Shown piece after piece: positions 8,750 to 18,090 of a DNA stretch of 64,000 nt (position 1 is its first letter; each line of letters opens with the position of its first letter). The stretch comes from Loktanella salsilacus. Lineage in GTDB: Bacteria > Pseudomonadota > Alphaproteobacteria > Rhodobacterales > Rhodobacteraceae. Location of the stretch: contig NZ_FOTF01000007.1 of the NCBI RefSeq assembly GCF_900114485.1, forward strand, positions 1 to 64,000, written 5' to 3'. A program made the translations under genes and the position numbers. The notes below the pieces were generated by a model. The model made no database searches, had not been told where the DNA came from, and worked only from the letters and a program-made list of their open reading frames with translations.

Positions 8750-9832
8750 CTAGTCGAAAACGATGACATTGCGTTTGGCCGCGCCAGATTTGGTGTCGGC
8801 GATGGCGTCGTTGATCTGGTCCAGCGTCCAAGTGCGACTGACAAGTTCGTCCAATTTCAGGCGGTCTTGTTGGTAAAGATCGACCAGCCACGGAATGTCG
8901 CGGGCGATGACGACGTCGCCCATTTTTGATCCGATCATCGCCTGGCCAGAGGCGGCGATCATCACCGGCTGGTAGCTGCTGGTGGCGCCAGAGTGTGGCA
9001 TGCCGACCATGATGATCTTACCGCCCGGCGCAAGGTACTGCGCGGCGGTGTCATAGGCGGGAATGGCACCGACGGTGACGACGACGACGTCAGCGCCTTT
9101 GCCCATCGCTTTTTTCGCGGTGCGCCACGGTTTGGTGTCCGTGGCAAGGACGCCGTCGGTCGCGCCGAAATCGCGGGCGATGGCAAGTTTGTCGTCCGTC
9201 ATGTCGACAGCAATGATACGGCGGGCCCCGGCAATGCGAGCCCCTTGGATGGCGTTCAACCCGACGCCGCCTGCGCCGATGACCACGACGTCTTGGCCGG
9301 CACGCAGGCCTGCGGCGTTAACCACAGCACCGACGCCAGTGATGACACCGCAGGCCAACAGGGATGCGGCGACAAGGTCCATATCAGCGGGCAGTTTTAC
9401 GATCTGGCTTTGGTCCACGACGACTTTTTCGGCAAATGCGCCGCTGTTCATAGCTTGCTCTACCGGCGCGCCATCAAGGGTGGTCAGCGGGCCATCGTGG
9501 GCGGCGGGCGCGCTGCACAGCACCGGCATGCCGCCGCCGCAGGTGGCGCAGGTACCGCAAGCGCGGATTAAGGTGACGACGACGGGATCGCCTATAGCCA
9601 GGCCGCGGGTGCCTTCGCCGATGGCGGTGACGTGGCCAGCGGCCTCGTGGCCATAAACGGCGGGCAGCTTTCCGCCCCAAGCCCCTTCGGCAAAGTGGAT
9701 GTCGGAATGGCAGATTGCGCAGGCTTTCAGGGTGACTTCGACCTCTCCCATCAGGGGGGCGCGCAGGTTCAAGGTTTCGATCTGCAGAGGATCGCCATGG
9801 GCATGACTGACGGCGGCTTTGATCTGGGGCAT
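8750..9832 (-). CDS. Zinc-dependent alcohol dehydrogenase
   Basis: The 360-residue medium-chain dehydrogenase oxidises an alcohol, or reduces an aldehyde, with a nicotinamide cofactor. Catalytic zinc ligands lie in CAICHSD and GHEAAG; the structural zinc lobe has four cysteines spaced as in CGTCATC followed eight residues later by a last Cys; the cofactor loop is GAGGVGLNAIQG. The length is normal. It begins 73 bases downstream of the MFS gene on the same strand and could be part of that run. The substrate is unknown; the overall pattern is close to class III-like enzymes but glutathione-formaldehyde activity is not proven by sequence. Confidence 0.85.
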   Translation of the reverse strand: MPQIKAAVSHAHGDPLQIETLNLRAPLMGEVEVTLKACAICHSDIHFAEGAWGGKLPAVYGHEAAGHVTAIGEGTRGLAIGDPVVVTLIRACGTCATCGGGMPVLCSAPAAHDGPLTTLDGAPVEQAMNSGAFAEKVVVDQSQIVKLPADMDLVAASLLACGVITGVGAVVNAAGLRAGQDVVVIGAGGVGLNAIQGARIAGARRIIAVDMTDDKLAIARDFGATDGVLATDTKPWRTAKKAMGKGADVVVVTVGAIPAYDTAAQYLAPGGKIIMVGMPHSGATSSYQPVMIAASGQAMIGSKMGDVVIARDIPWLVDLYQQDRLKLDELVSRTWTLDQINDAIADTKSGAAKRNVIVFD

Positions 9833-9905
9833 GGGGGCCTCTTGCTGGGGTTGGCCGTCAGTCTGGGCCGGGGGGCCTTAGGCTGCAAGGGCGAATGCGG
9901 CTGCG

Positions 9906-11102
9906 CTAGAAAGCGGTGCGCGCGCGCATGAAAACAGCGACTGCAAGGACAACTAGGCCAGCCGCCAGCAGGAACGGCGCGCCGGGTAGGTAGATGGGCG
10001 CGGATGCCGCCGTGAAGAGCCAGAAGGTCTGCGTCATCAGCAAGGGGCCGATGATCGTGGCGATCGCGTTGACGCCGGTCAGCACGCCTTGCAATTCGCC
10101 TTGCTGGTTGTCGGCGGCACGGCGCGACATGATGCCTTGCAGCGCAGGCCCCGCGACAGAGCCGAGGGCGGTGAGCGGGGTGAGCGCCAGCGCGAGCCAG
10201 CCGCTGGTGACAAAGCCGAGGAAGATGAAAACGCCCACGTCGACGGCCAGGCCTGCGATGACGGTGTTGCGTTCACCCAGCACGCGCAGGATTGGCTTCA
10301 TCAGCAAGCCTTGGACGATGGCGATGCCGATGCCGAAAAACCCAAGCGACAGGCCAATCATGCCCGGCCCCCAGCCAAAGCGGGCTTGGCCGTAGTAGGC
10401 CCAGATCGCCGGGTAGACGAAGAACGCCATGGTATAGATGAAACTGACGGCCAATAGCGGCGCAAGGCCGGGCAGGGCCGCGATGTGGCGCAGCGCGCCA
10501 AGCGGATTTGCGCGGGCAAGGGTAAAGGGGCGGCGGATGCGGTCGGTCACGGTTTCGGGCAAGATTAACCAGCCAAAGCCAAGGTTGAGCGCCGCCAGCA
10601 GAGCCGCCGCATAGAACGGCGCGCGCACGCCCCAGACTGCGAGTGCGCCGCCCAGCATCGGGCCGATCACAAAGCCGACGCCGAAGGCCGCGCCGATCAG
10701 GCCAAAGTTGGCAGCCTTTTCATGCGGTTTCGAAATGTCGGCCATATAGGCGCTGGCGGTCGATTGCGTCGCTGCCGTGATGCCGCCGATGATGCGGCCC
10801 AAGATCAGCAGCCAAATCGTATGCGCGAGGGCCATCAGCAGATAGTCCAGCGCCATGACGCCAAGCGCCAGCAGCAGCACGGGGCGGCGCCCATATGCGT
10901 CGGACAGCGCGCCGATCATCGGGCCGAACAGGAACTGCATTGCGGCAAAGATCGTTGCCAGCAAACCACCCCAAAGCGCGGCACTGGCAAGGCCGGGGCC
11001 TTCGACGCTTTGGATCAGGTCGGGCATAACCGGCAGGATCAGCCCGATCCCCATCGCATCGATGACAACCGTGATCAGAATAAAAAGGACCGGCAGCGGC
11101 AT
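9906..11102 (-). CDS. MFS transporter, TetA-like drug efflux family
   Basis: This 398-residue protein has twelve predicted membrane helices and the MFS motif A (GALSDAYGRRPVLL) between helices 2 and 3, with a TetA/TCR-style N-terminus (DAMGIGLILPVMPDL). Such proteins exchange a drug or metabolite for protons at the inner membrane. It starts four bases downstream of the pcaD-like gene, so the two are probably cotranscribed. Tetracycline itself is not implied, since chromosomal members of this group are usually of unknown substrate. Confidence 0.85.
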   Translation of the reverse strand: MPLPVLFILITVVIDAMGIGLILPVMPDLIQSVEGPGLASAALWGGLLATIFAAMQFLFGPMIGALSDAYGRRPVLLLALGVMALDYLLMALAHTIWLLILGRIIGGITAATQSTASAYMADISKPHEKAANFGLIGAAFGVGFVIGPMLGGALAVWGVRAPFYAAALLAALNLGFGWLILPETVTDRIRRPFTLARANPLGALRHIAALPGLAPLLAVSFIYTMAFFVYPAIWAYYGQARFGWGPGMIGLSLGFFGIGIAIVQGLLMKPILRVLGERNTVIAGLAVDVGVFIFLGFVTSGWLALALTPLTALGSVAGPALQGIMSRRAADNQQGELQGVLTGVNAIATIIGPLLMTQTFWLFTAASAPIYLPGAPFLLAAGLVVLAVAVFMRARTAF

Positions 11103-11106
11103 GGCG

Positions 11107-11919
11107 TTAGGTGACGTGCGGCACGGTGCCGGTGCGGGTCAGAAAGTCCGTCAGGATCTGCGCGTATTCTTCTGGCTTTTCGCCGCAGGGCAGGTGGCCC
11201 GCGCGGCGGATCAAGGCAAAGCTGCTGCCGGGGATCAGGTTGGTCGTTTCCCTGACCAAATCAGGGGGCGTGGCCTTATCCTCGCTGCCCGCAATGCCCA
11301 GCGTCGGCAAGCGCAGGCCGCTGGTCGGGGTAAAGAAATCGGTGCCGGAAATGGCGGCACAGACGCCCAGATACCCCTCTAGCGGGGTGTCGATCAGCAT
11401 CTGCTGCCATGGCTGCACTGCTGGGGTGGCGCAGAAGTCGGGTCCGAACCAGCGCTGCATGATGCCGCCCGCCATCGCCTCTAGCCCTTGTGCGCGGACT
11501 GTGGCGATCCGGTCCGCCCAGATGGCGGGGGTGCCGATTTTGGCGGCCGTGTTCGACAGCACCATGGCGCGCACGATGTCCATGCGTTTGACCGCCAGTC
11601 CCTGTGCGATCATGCCGCCGACGGACAGGCCGACAAAGACGCAATCACGCACGTCCAGCGCGTCGCACACGGCCTCTGCGTCACCAATCAGTTGGCCCAT
11701 AGTATAGGGGCCGTCCGGCACGCTGCTTTGGCCATGGCCGCGCTTGTCCCAGCGGATATAGCGGATGCCCTTTGGCAGCAGGTCCATCACCGGGTCCCAC
11801 AGGTGCAGGGTGGTGCCAAGCGAATTGGCAAAGACCACGGTGGGCGCGGCAGGATCGTCCACGCCATCAACGCGGGTGTGAAGGGCGATATCGCCGCGGG
11901 TGACGGTGGTTTCTCTCAT
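11107..11919 (-). CDS. pcaD: 3-oxoadipate enol-lactonase-like alpha/beta hydrolase
   Basis: The 270-residue hydrolase matches PcaD, which opens 3-oxoadipate enol-lactone in the protocatechuate branch of the beta-ketoadipate pathway. The nucleophile elbow is GLSVGG with Ser99, the acid is in AGSEDKATPP and the terminal histidine in RRAGHLPCGEKP. The ATG at 11919 has AAAGG upstream; the longer frame to 12120 is not credible. No other pca genes are in the window, so the enzyme may act on a different lactone or ester. Confidence 0.75.
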   Translation of the reverse strand: MRETTVTRGDIALHTRVDGVDDPAAPTVVFANSLGTTLHLWDPVMDLLPKGIRYIRWDKRGHGQSSVPDGPYTMGQLIGDAEAVCDALDVRDCVFVGLSVGGMIAQGLAVKRMDIVRAMVLSNTAAKIGTPAIWADRIATVRAQGLEAMAGGIMQRWFGPDFCATPAVQPWQQMLIDTPLEGYLGVCAAISGTDFFTPTSGLRLPTLGIAGSEDKATPPDLVRETTNLIPGSSFALIRRAGHLPCGEKPEEYAQILTDFLTRTGTVPHVT

Positions 11920-11980
11920 GCGAAAGCCTTTGTGTGGAAGTGGGGCCGACAGACCCGGTATTGATTGATGCGTCAAGCGG

Positions 11981-12952
11981 TCAGGTGTCCATGGCGATCG
12001 CGCGGGTAAAGGTGTCCGGGTCGACATTGCCGCCCGTGGCGATGGCGATGACCGCGTCTCCCTGCAAGCTGTCCCCGTGGAACAGGGCCGCTGCCAGTGC
12101 AGCCGCGCCGCCCGGTTCAATTACGATCCGCAGGCGGGCAAAGGCCAGCGCCATCGCGCGCAGGCAGTCGTCGTCGCTGACCACAAGGCCGGGACCACAC
12201 AGGCGCTGCATGATCGGAAAGGTCAGATCGCCCGGCTGCGGCGTGACAATGGCGTCGCAGATCGACCCTTCGGCAGCGGCATTGCGCTGGATCTGCCCCG
12301 TGGCCAGACTGCGGGCGGTGTCGTCAAAACCCTCCGGCTCGCAGGGGCGCGCGCGCAGGCCGGGGGCAGATGCTTCCAGTGCGAGGGCCACGCCAGCGGT
12401 CAACCCGCCGCCGCCGCAACAGATCAGAACGTCGGCGTTTGTGATGCCCCTCGCGGCGGCTTGGGCGGCGATTTCTAGGCCCGTGGTACCTTGGCCCGCC
12501 ATGACCTGCGCATCGTCAAAGGGCTTGATCAGCGTCAGGCCGCGTTCGGTGGAGAGGCGCAAACCAATGGCATCGCGGTCTTCGGTGGCGCGGTCATACA
12601 GAACGACTTCTGCGCCCAAGGCGCGGGTGTTTGCGATTTTGATCGCTGGCGCATTGGCGGGCATGATGATGACGCAGGGGCTGCCATGGGCGGCCGCGGC
12701 GCGGGCGACGCCCTGCGCATGGTTGCCGGACGAATAGGCAATGACACCCGCTTTGCGCTGGGCTTCGGTCAGGGCCGATACTGCCGACCATCCGCCCCGC
12801 GCCTTAAAACTGCCGGTGTGCTGCAGGCATTCTGCTTTGACAAAAACGCGGCGGCCCGCGATCTCGTCCAGAAAGGGCGAGGATAGCAGCGGCGTGCGCC
12901 GGACATGCCCATCAAGGCGCGCTGCGGCGGCGGTGATCATATCGATATTCAT
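11981..12952 (-). CDS. PLP-dependent threonine/serine dehydratase
   Basis: The 323-residue fold-type II PLP enzyme carries the cofactor lysine K50 in TGSFKARG, the SSGNHAQGVA substrate loop and the CGGGGLTAG phosphate-binding loop. It lacks the C-terminal ACT-type regulatory domain of biosynthetic IlvA, so it is the short catabolic kind that deaminates serine, threonine or a hydroxylated analogue. The ATG at 12952 follows AAGGT at good distance. Its start overlaps the stop of the upstream alpha/beta hydrolase gene, indicating translational coupling. Exact substrate is unresolved. Confidence 0.82.
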   Translation of the reverse strand: MNIDMITAAAARLDGHVRRTPLLSSPFLDEIAGRRVFVKAECLQHTGSFKARGGWSAVSALTEAQRKAGVIAYSSGNHAQGVARAAAAHGSPCVIIMPANAPAIKIANTRALGAEVVLYDRATEDRDAIGLRLSTERGLTLIKPFDDAQVMAGQGTTGLEIAAQAAARGITNADVLICCGGGGLTAGVALALEASAPGLRARPCEPEGFDDTARSLATGQIQRNAAAEGSICDAIVTPQPGDLTFPIMQRLCGPGLVVSDDDCLRAMALAFARLRIVIEPGGAAALAAALFHGDSLQGDAVIAIATGGNVDPDTFTRAIAMDT

Positions 12953-13764
12953 GCCATGGACCTTATCCAAGATTGCAACGCTTTTAGGGCAGGACCCTCG
13001 TCCAAGAACGGCACATGACCGCGATCCGGCACTTCGGCAAAGATGCCGTCCGGGCGCCGGCGCTGCATTTCGGCCCATGTCGCGGGCGTCAGCAGATCGC
13101 TGTTCGCGCCGCGTATGGCGGCCAAGGGCAGGTTAGCTGTCGCATCAAACAGTGGCCACAGGTCCAGCATCGCGGTTTTGCCGTCGCCTAGCGATTGCGC
13201 CAGCGCCGGGTCATAGCGGATCACTAGGCCGCCGTCTGTTTGCTCATAATGCTGCTCAACCTCGGCCAGCCAGCGATCCATCGGTACGCCGCGAAACGTC
13301 GTCCAGACGCGGTCCCGAAAGGCGGCGGCGTCGGCATAGGTTTTCTGCGCCGGGTTCTTGCCGACATATCCGGCAATGACGGCCAGCCCTGCGGGATCAA
13401 TCTCTGGCCCGATGTCGTTCAGGGCTACACCCAGCAATCGGTCGTGCGCGGTGGCGGCCAGTATCATCGCAATCAGCCCGCCGCGCGACGTGCCAAGCAC
13501 GGCCGCCTTTGCCAGGCCCAGATGATCCATCAAGGCTAGCGCGTCTTTCGCCTCGACCGGGACGGTGTAGGTGGCTGGATCGGCCCAATCCGATTGGCCG
13601 CGCCCGCGATAGTCCAGCCGGATCAGCCGGGCGTCCAGATGCGGCGCGACGTGGTCAAAATCCGTGCCGTTGCGCGTCAGCCCTGCCAGCGCTAGTACGG
13701 GCAGGCCGCTGCCGCTGTCGGTGTAATGCAGACGGGTGCCGTCTGGTGCGATGAAATCTGGCAT
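12949..13764 (-). CDS. Alpha/beta hydrolase
   Basis: The 271-residue hydrolase has the oxyanion region ALAGLTRNG, the nucleophile elbow GTSRGG with Ser93, and the C-terminal histidine in DRGHVPFLDE. It belongs to the broad esterase/lactonase/C-C hydrolase group and no specific substrate can be read. Its start overlaps the stop of the HAD-type dehalogenase gene by one base and its stop overlaps the dehydratase start by four, so three genes (dehalogenase, hydrolase, dehydratase) form a tightly coupled unit. Confidence 0.82.
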   Translation of the reverse strand: MPDFIAPDGTRLHYTDSGSGLPVLALAGLTRNGTDFDHVAPHLDARLIRLDYRGRGQSDWADPATYTVPVEAKDALALMDHLGLAKAAVLGTSRGGLIAMILAATAHDRLLGVALNDIGPEIDPAGLAVIAGYVGKNPAQKTYADAAAFRDRVWTTFRGVPMDRWLAEVEQHYEQTDGGLVIRYDPALAQSLGDGKTAMLDLWPLFDATANLPLAAIRGANSDLLTPATWAEMQRRRPDGIFAEVPDRGHVPFLDEGPALKALQSWIRSMA

Positions 13765-14441
13765 TAGACATACTCCGGCAAGGTGGACAGGTCCGGCAGC
13801 ACATGCTGTGGCTGGGCATAAAGCCGGTCAATCGGCGCGCCAAGGCGGTTGACCCAAGCCGTGTGAAAGCCATAGCCAGCCCCCGCCGCTGCGTCCCAGC
13901 CGTTCGAGGATACGAACATCACCTGATCGCGGCGGCAGCCAAAGCGGTTGCCGACCATGTCATAGACGGACACATGCGGCTTAAAGACGCCCACATCCTC
14001 GACCGACAGCGCGTCATCAAGCAGGTCATTCAAGCCCGCCAGCGTGATCGCCGCGCGCAGCATATCAGGCGGCCCGTTCGACAGAATCGCCGTTGTCAGG
14101 CCGCGATCTTTCAAGGTGCGCAGCATGGCGGGGACCTCTGGATAGGCTTCGAGTTCCCAATAGAGCGCCAGCAGACGCTTGCGCAGGGCAGGATCGGCTA
14201 GGCCCGCCGCCTCCATCGCCCAATCCAGACCATCTTGGGTCAGCTGCCAGAAATTGCAGTGCCGATCGGCGACGGCGCGCAGCCAGCTATACTCCAGCTG
14301 CTTTTGCCGCCAGTCGCGGGCCAGCTGTTCCCAAACGGCGGCAAGTCGCTCTTGCCCCGGCTCTTGTGCGGCCCTGCGGGCGGCGGCGTTGACGTCAAAC
14401 AATGTGCCATAGGCGTCGAAAATACATGTGGTGATTGTCAT
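13764..14441 (-). CDS. HAD-superfamily (S)-2-haloacid dehalogenase-like hydrolase
   Basis: This 225-residue HAD enzyme resembles type II haloacid dehalogenases: nucleophile Asp9 in DAYGTLFDV, AILSNGPPDML for the second motif, the lysine in FKPHVSVYD and SSNGWDAAAGAGYG as the fourth motif. It would hydrolyse the C-halogen bond of short 2-haloacids through an aspartyl ester. The ordinary phosphatase DxDxT is absent, as expected for dehalogenases. It is the first gene of the coupled minus-strand unit that continues into the alpha/beta hydrolase and dehydratase. Confidence 0.82.
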   Translation of the reverse strand: MTITTCIFDAYGTLFDVNAAARRAAQEPGQERLAAVWEQLARDWRQKQLEYSWLRAVADRHCNFWQLTQDGLDWAMEAAGLADPALRKRLLALYWELEAYPEVPAMLRTLKDRGLTTAILSNGPPDMLRAAITLAGLNDLLDDALSVEDVGVFKPHVSVYDMVGNRFGCRRDQVMFVSSNGWDAAAGAGYGFHTAWVNRLGAPIDRLYAQPQHVLPDLSTLPEYV

Positions 14442-14559
14442 GGGAAGGCTCCTGTCGCTTGGCGAAGACTTGCACGACGCGGCGGCAGGGGCAAAGCGGT
14501 TTGCATCCCATAGCGCGATTCGTTAGCGTCCCCGGGATTTTGAACTGAAAGGACGCAAA

Positions 14560-14994
14560 ATGACGACTGCAAAACAGGGCGACACCGTCCGCATCCACTA
14601 TACCGGCACGCTGAACGACGGCACGGTTTTCGACAGCTCTACGGGTCGCGACCCGCTGGAATTCGAAGTTGGATCCGGCATGATCATCCCCGGTCTGGAC
14701 GTGGCAATCCCCGGCATGACCGTTGGCGATACAAAGACTGTGAACATCGCGGCTGATCAGGCATACGGCCCGGTCAACGACCAAGCACGTCAGGCCGTGC
14801 CGCGCGCTGACATCCCCGCGGATATCCCGCTAGAGGTTGGCGTACAGCTGCAGATGCAGACCCCTGACGGCCAAGTTGTGCCCGTCACGGTCGCCGACGT
14901 GAACGAGACCGAAGTCACGCTGGACGCAAACCACCCGCTGGCTGGCAAAGACCTGAACTTCGACATCGAGATCGTCGAAATCAAGGCAGCCTAA
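14560..14994 (+). CDS. FKBP-type peptidyl-prolyl isomerase (SlyD-like)
   Basis: The 144-residue product has an FKBP barrel interrupted by an insert-in-flap chaperone domain, the SlyD layout. It opens VRIHYTGTLNDGTVFDSS and continues EFEVGSGMIIPGLD, which line the active site. It lacks the His/Cys-rich metal tail of E. coli SlyD, ending at EIKAA. It would catalyse proline isomerisation and assist folding in the cytoplasm; there is no signal peptide. The ATG at 14560 follows AAAGGA. A strong hairpin follows the gene. Confidence 0.9.
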   Translation: MTTAKQGDTVRIHYTGTLNDGTVFDSSTGRDPLEFEVGSGMIIPGLDVAIPGMTVGDTKTVNIAADQAYGPVNDQARQAVPRADIPADIPLEVGVQLQMQTPDGQVVPVTVADVNETEVTLDANHPLAGKDLNFDIEIVEIKAA

Positions 14995-15011
14995 TCAGGC
15001 AATACGAACAA

Positions 15012-15036
15012 GGCCGCGGGGATCATCCCCGCGGCC
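15012..15036 (+). terminator. GC-rich hairpin after the FKBP gene
   Basis: GGCCGCGGGGA-TCA-TCCCCGCGGCC is a perfect 11-bp stem seventeen bases after the stop. No T run follows, so it may be a weak terminator or an mRNA 3' end stabiliser. Confidence 0.5.
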
Positions 15037-15134
15037 GACCGGCGCACCCCAAGGTCACGCCTCTTACTTTACCCAAAAATTATGCACCTGACGTCGCGCA
15101 CCCCCGAAGGTCTGCGCCGCTGAAGGACATCCAT

Positions 15135-15196
15135 CCTTCTTCTGGTCAAAAATACCTCGGGGGGAGTCCCGCAGGGACGGGGGGCTGGCCCCCCGC
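15135..15196 (+). repeat. Dispersed element A, copy 1
   Basis: CCTTCTTCTGGTCAAAAATA followed by CCTCGGGG, a GTCCCGCAGGGAC palindrome and a GGGGGCTGGCCCCC palindrome. A second copy lies at 31573-31622 and fragments at 49768. It fills the gap downstream of fabI. Confidence 0.65.
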
Positions 15197-15230
15197 CTTT
15201 TGCGATTTTTCGCCGAAAAATCGACCCGCT

Positions 15231-16016
15231 TTATAGGTGATCCGGCTGCGGCATGCCCAGAACGTGGAACCCGCCATCGACGCGGATAATTTCGCCGTTG
15301 GTGTAAGCGCCAACATCGGACGCCAGATACACTGCCGTACCGCCCACCGCTTCCAATGTCGCATTGGACCGGGCCGGGGTGTTCTGTTCGGTGTGCTTGA
15401 ACGTGCGCCGCGCACCGGCGATGGCCGATCCGGCCAGCGTTTTCATTGGGCCGGGGCTGATCGCGTTTACGCGAATGCCTTGCGGGCCCAGATCGTTCGC
15501 CAAATAGCGCACTGCAGATTCCAGCGCGGCCTTAGCGACGCCCATGACGTTATAGAACGGGGTCACGCGGTTGCTGCCTTGATAGGTCAGCGTCAGGATC
15601 GTGCCGCCGTCCGGCATCATCTCTGACGCGCGTTTGGCGACGTCGATCAGCGAATAGCACGAAATGGTCAGCGAGTTTTGGAAGTTCGCCCGCGTCGTGT
15701 TGATGAAACGGCCTGCCAGTTCGTTTTTGTCGGAATAGGCGATGGCGTGCACGACAAAATCGATGCTGCCCCACTTGTCCTTCAAGGTCTGAAAGGCGGC
15801 GTCCATGCTCGCATCATCATTCACGTCGACGTCGATCATGATGTCCGATCCGACGCTTTCCGCCAGCGGGGCCAGACGCTTGCCAAAGGCTTCGCCCTGA
15901 TAGGTAAACGCCAGTTCCGCGCCCGCCTCGGCCATGGCCTTGGCGATGCCCCAAGCGATCGACCGCTCGTTGGCCACGCCCATAATCAGGCCGCGTTTGC
16001 CCTTTAGCTCGATCAT
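15231..16016 (-). CDS. fabI: Enoyl-[acyl-carrier-protein] reductase (NADH)
   Basis: The 261-residue short-chain dehydrogenase carries out the last step of each fatty-acid elongation cycle, reducing trans-2-enoyl-ACP. It has the nucleotide motif GVANERSIAWGIA, the active-site pair Tyr145 and Tyr155 and Lys162 in YNVMGVAK, which is the FabI-specific Y-x6-K spacing. The ATG at 16016 is preferred because AAAGGG lies eight bases upstream; a GTG at 16022, overlapping the fabB stop, is the alternative. It is the third gene of the fabA-fabB-fabI operon. Confidence 0.95.
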   Translation of the reverse strand: MIELKGKRGLIMGVANERSIAWGIAKAMAEAGAELAFTYQGEAFGKRLAPLAESVGSDIMIDVDVNDDASMDAAFQTLKDKWGSIDFVVHAIAYSDKNELAGRFINTTRANFQNSLTISCYSLIDVAKRASEMMPDGGTILTLTYQGSNRVTPFYNVMGVAKAALESAVRYLANDLGPQGIRVNAISPGPMKTLAGSAIAGARRTFKHTEQNTPARSNATLEAVGGTAVYLASDVGAYTNGEIIRVDGGFHVLGMPQPDHL

Positions 16017-16021
16017 ACTCA

Positions 16022-17251
16022 CTACCCTTTGAAGCGCGACAGCAACATAGATCCGTTGGTGCCGCCAAACCCAAACGAATTCGTCATAATCGTATCCAAA
16101 CCTGCGTTATCGACGCGGGTCATGGCAATCTCGGACGCATCGAGCGCTGGGTCCAGCGTTTCCACATTGATTGACGGTGCGATGAAATCGTCCTGCAGCA
16201 TCAGCAGGCAATAGATCGCCTCTTGTGCGCCAGTTGCGCCTTGGCTGTGGCCCGTCATCGACTTGGTCGAGGAGATGGGCGGCGTGCTGCCTTGGCCAAA
16301 GACGCGGCGCACGGCCTCAACTTCGCCCACATCGCCGACGGGGGTGCTGGTGCCATGGGCGTTGATATAGCTGATCTTGCGGCCCTCGGGCAGCGTTTTC
16401 AGCGCCATCCGCATGGCCCGCTCGCCGCCTTCGCCAGACGGCGCGACCATGTCGGCCCCGTCAGAAGTGGCAGAGAAGCCGGTGACTTCGGCATAGATCT
16501 TGGCACCGCGTGCCTGCGCGCCTTCCAGCGTTTCCAGCACAACCATGCCGCCGCCGCCTGCAATCACGAAACCGTCACGGCCTGCGTCAAACGCCCGAGA
16601 GGCCTTGGTGGGGGTGTCGTTATATTTGCTGCTCATCGCGCCCATGGCGTCGAACAGGCAGGACAGAGTCCAGTCCAGTTCCTCGCCGCCGCCCGCGAAC
16701 ATGATGTCCTGCGTGCCAAGGGCGACCTGCTGCGCGGCCATGCCGATGCAATGCAGGGATGTCGAGCAGGCAGAGGTGATGGAAAAGTTCATGCCCTTGA
16801 TCTTGAACGCCGTCGCAAGGTTTGCGCTGACTGTCGAAGACATCGTCTTGGGCACAGCGAACGGCCCGATCCGTTTGGTCGCGCCGGTGGCCAGCACGGA
16901 TTGGTGCGCGGCAAACATGGCAGAGGTGGACGGCCCGCCCGATCCGGCGATCACGCCGGTCATCGGATTGACGATCTGTTCCTCTGTCAGGCCCGCATCC
17001 GCAATCGCTTGCGTCATGGAAATATGGGCATAGGCCGCACCTGGACCCATAAACCGTAGGGTCCGCTTGTCGACGTGGTCCGCCACGTTGATCTTAAGCG
17101 TGCCAGCGATCTGGCTGCGGAATCCGCGTTCTGCCATCTCGGGCGAGGCTTCGATACCGCTGGTCCCTGCTTTCAGGGCAGCGGTGACTTCTTGTGCATT
17201 ATTACCGATGGGGGACACGATTCCCAAACCGGTGATGACGACGCGACGCAT
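16022..17251 (-). CDS. fabB: 3-oxoacyl-[acyl-carrier-protein] synthase I
   Basis: This 409-residue condensing enzyme elongates acyl-ACP with malonyl-ACP and is needed for unsaturated fatty acids. The catalytic triad is visible: Cys162 in [10 protein letters not shown], a His in [11 protein letters not shown] and a His in [12 protein letters not shown]. Pairing with FabA identifies it as FabB rather than FabF. Its stop touches the fabI start region; 173 bases containing a hairpin separate it from fabA, so it may also have its own promoter. Confidence 0.95.
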   Translation of the reverse strand: MRRVVITGLGIVSPIGNNAQEVTAALKAGTSGIEASPEMAERGFRSQIAGTLKINVADHVDKRTLRFMGPGAAYAHISMTQAIADAGLTEEQIVNPMTGVIAGSGGPSTSAMFAAHQSVLATGATKRIGPFAVPKTMSSTVSANLATAFKIKGMNFSITSACSTSLHCIGMAAQQVALGTQDIMFAGGGEELDWTLSCLFDAMGAMSSKYNDTPTKASRAFDAGRDGFVIAGGGGMVVLETLEGAQARGAKIYAEVTGFSATSDGADMVAPSGEGGERAMRMALKTLPEGRKISYINAHGTSTPVGDVGEVEAVRRVFGQGSTPPISSTKSMTGHSQGATGAQEAIYCLLMLQDDFIAPSINVETLDPALDASEIAMTRVDNAGLDTIMTNSFGFGGTNGSMLLSRFKG

Positions 17252-17365
17252 GGGCGCACTCCTTCATAGTTGGGGTATGTTTAGGCCACACTGGCCTGCT
17301 GCCGCAACCATATAGAGGTGCGGCGGCGCGCTACGGGGCAAATTGTAGGGTTTTTAGTAGCAAAG

Positions 17366-17393
17366 GGATCGACTTGCTCGCGCAAGCCGATCC
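17366..17393 (-). terminator. Hairpin between fabA and fabB
   Basis: GGATCG-A-CTTGC, a TCGC loop, then GCAAG-C-CGATCC pair as an 11-bp stem with one mismatch. On the minus strand it lies about 30 bases past the fabA stop and is followed by CCTTTGC. It could attenuate read-through into fabB. Confidence 0.4.
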
Positions 17394-17424
17394 GCAAGAA
17401 AGGGGGTGCCAAAGGCTGTCGCGA

Positions 17425-17934
17425 TCAGCTTTCGCTGAGGGCGACCTTCATGTCCTTGACGATATAGATGACTTCGCCGTCAGCTTCGACGATGCCGTCA
17501 GCGACGCCCATCGTCAGGCGGCGGGTCTGGATCGCTTTGGTGAAATCGATCTTGTAGGTCAGGCGTTTGCGGTCAGGGCGGACCATGCCGGTCAGCTTCA
17601 CTTCGCCAACACCAAGGGCGTAGCCGCGACCCTGCCAGCCGCGCCAGCCCAGATTGAAGCCTGTCAGCTGCCACAAGCCGTCAAGGCCAAGGCAGCCGGG
17701 CATAATGGGGTTGCCGGGGAAGTGGCAGTCAAAGAACCAAAGGTCCGGCGTGATATCAAATTCAGCGACCACGTGGCCCTTGCCATGCGCGCCACCATCG
17801 CCAGAGATGTCTGTGATCCGGTCCATCATCAGCATGGGCGGCGCAGGCAGTTGGGCATTGCCGGGGCCGAAAAGTTCGCCGCGTGCGCAGGCCAAAAGGG
17901 CGTCTTTGTCGAAGTGGGTGGGATACTCGGCCAT
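17425..17934 (-). CDS. fabA: 3-hydroxydecanoyl-[acyl-carrier-protein] dehydratase/isomerase
   Basis: The 169-residue hot-dog-fold enzyme dehydrates 3-hydroxydecanoyl-ACP and isomerises the product to the cis-3 form, starting unsaturated fatty-acid synthesis. The active-site His71 ([11 protein letters not shown]) and Asp85 (GLDGLWQ) are present. The start at 17934 gives the family's usual length; the longer open frame upstream overlaps irr and is not coding. It is transcribed away from irr, an order conserved in Rhodobacterales. Confidence 0.95.
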   Translation of the reverse strand: MAEYPTHFDKDALLACARGELFGPGNAQLPAPPMLMMDRITDISGDGGAHGKGHVVAEFDITPDLWFFDCHFPGNPIMPGCLGLDGLWQLTGFNLGWRGWQGRGYALGVGEVKLTGMVRPDRKRLTYKIDFTKAIQTRRLTMGVADGIVEADGEVIYIVKDMKVALSES

Positions 17935-18090
17935 GGCGATCCTTCGTGTCCGGTCTGGGCGCATCTTGCGCCGGCTGCAGGTTAGTATTTTGCGCGCCAC
18001 GTCTAGCATTACGGCCTTTGCAAGGGCAAGCCTTGCGCAGATGCGGGAAAGACGTTGATCCGCAGGGCCTTGATCCCATATGAATGGGAC

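Noticed and set aside
16500-17059. Plus-strand frames within fabB
   Set aside because: Antisense shadows of an enzyme with all catalytic residues in the other frame.
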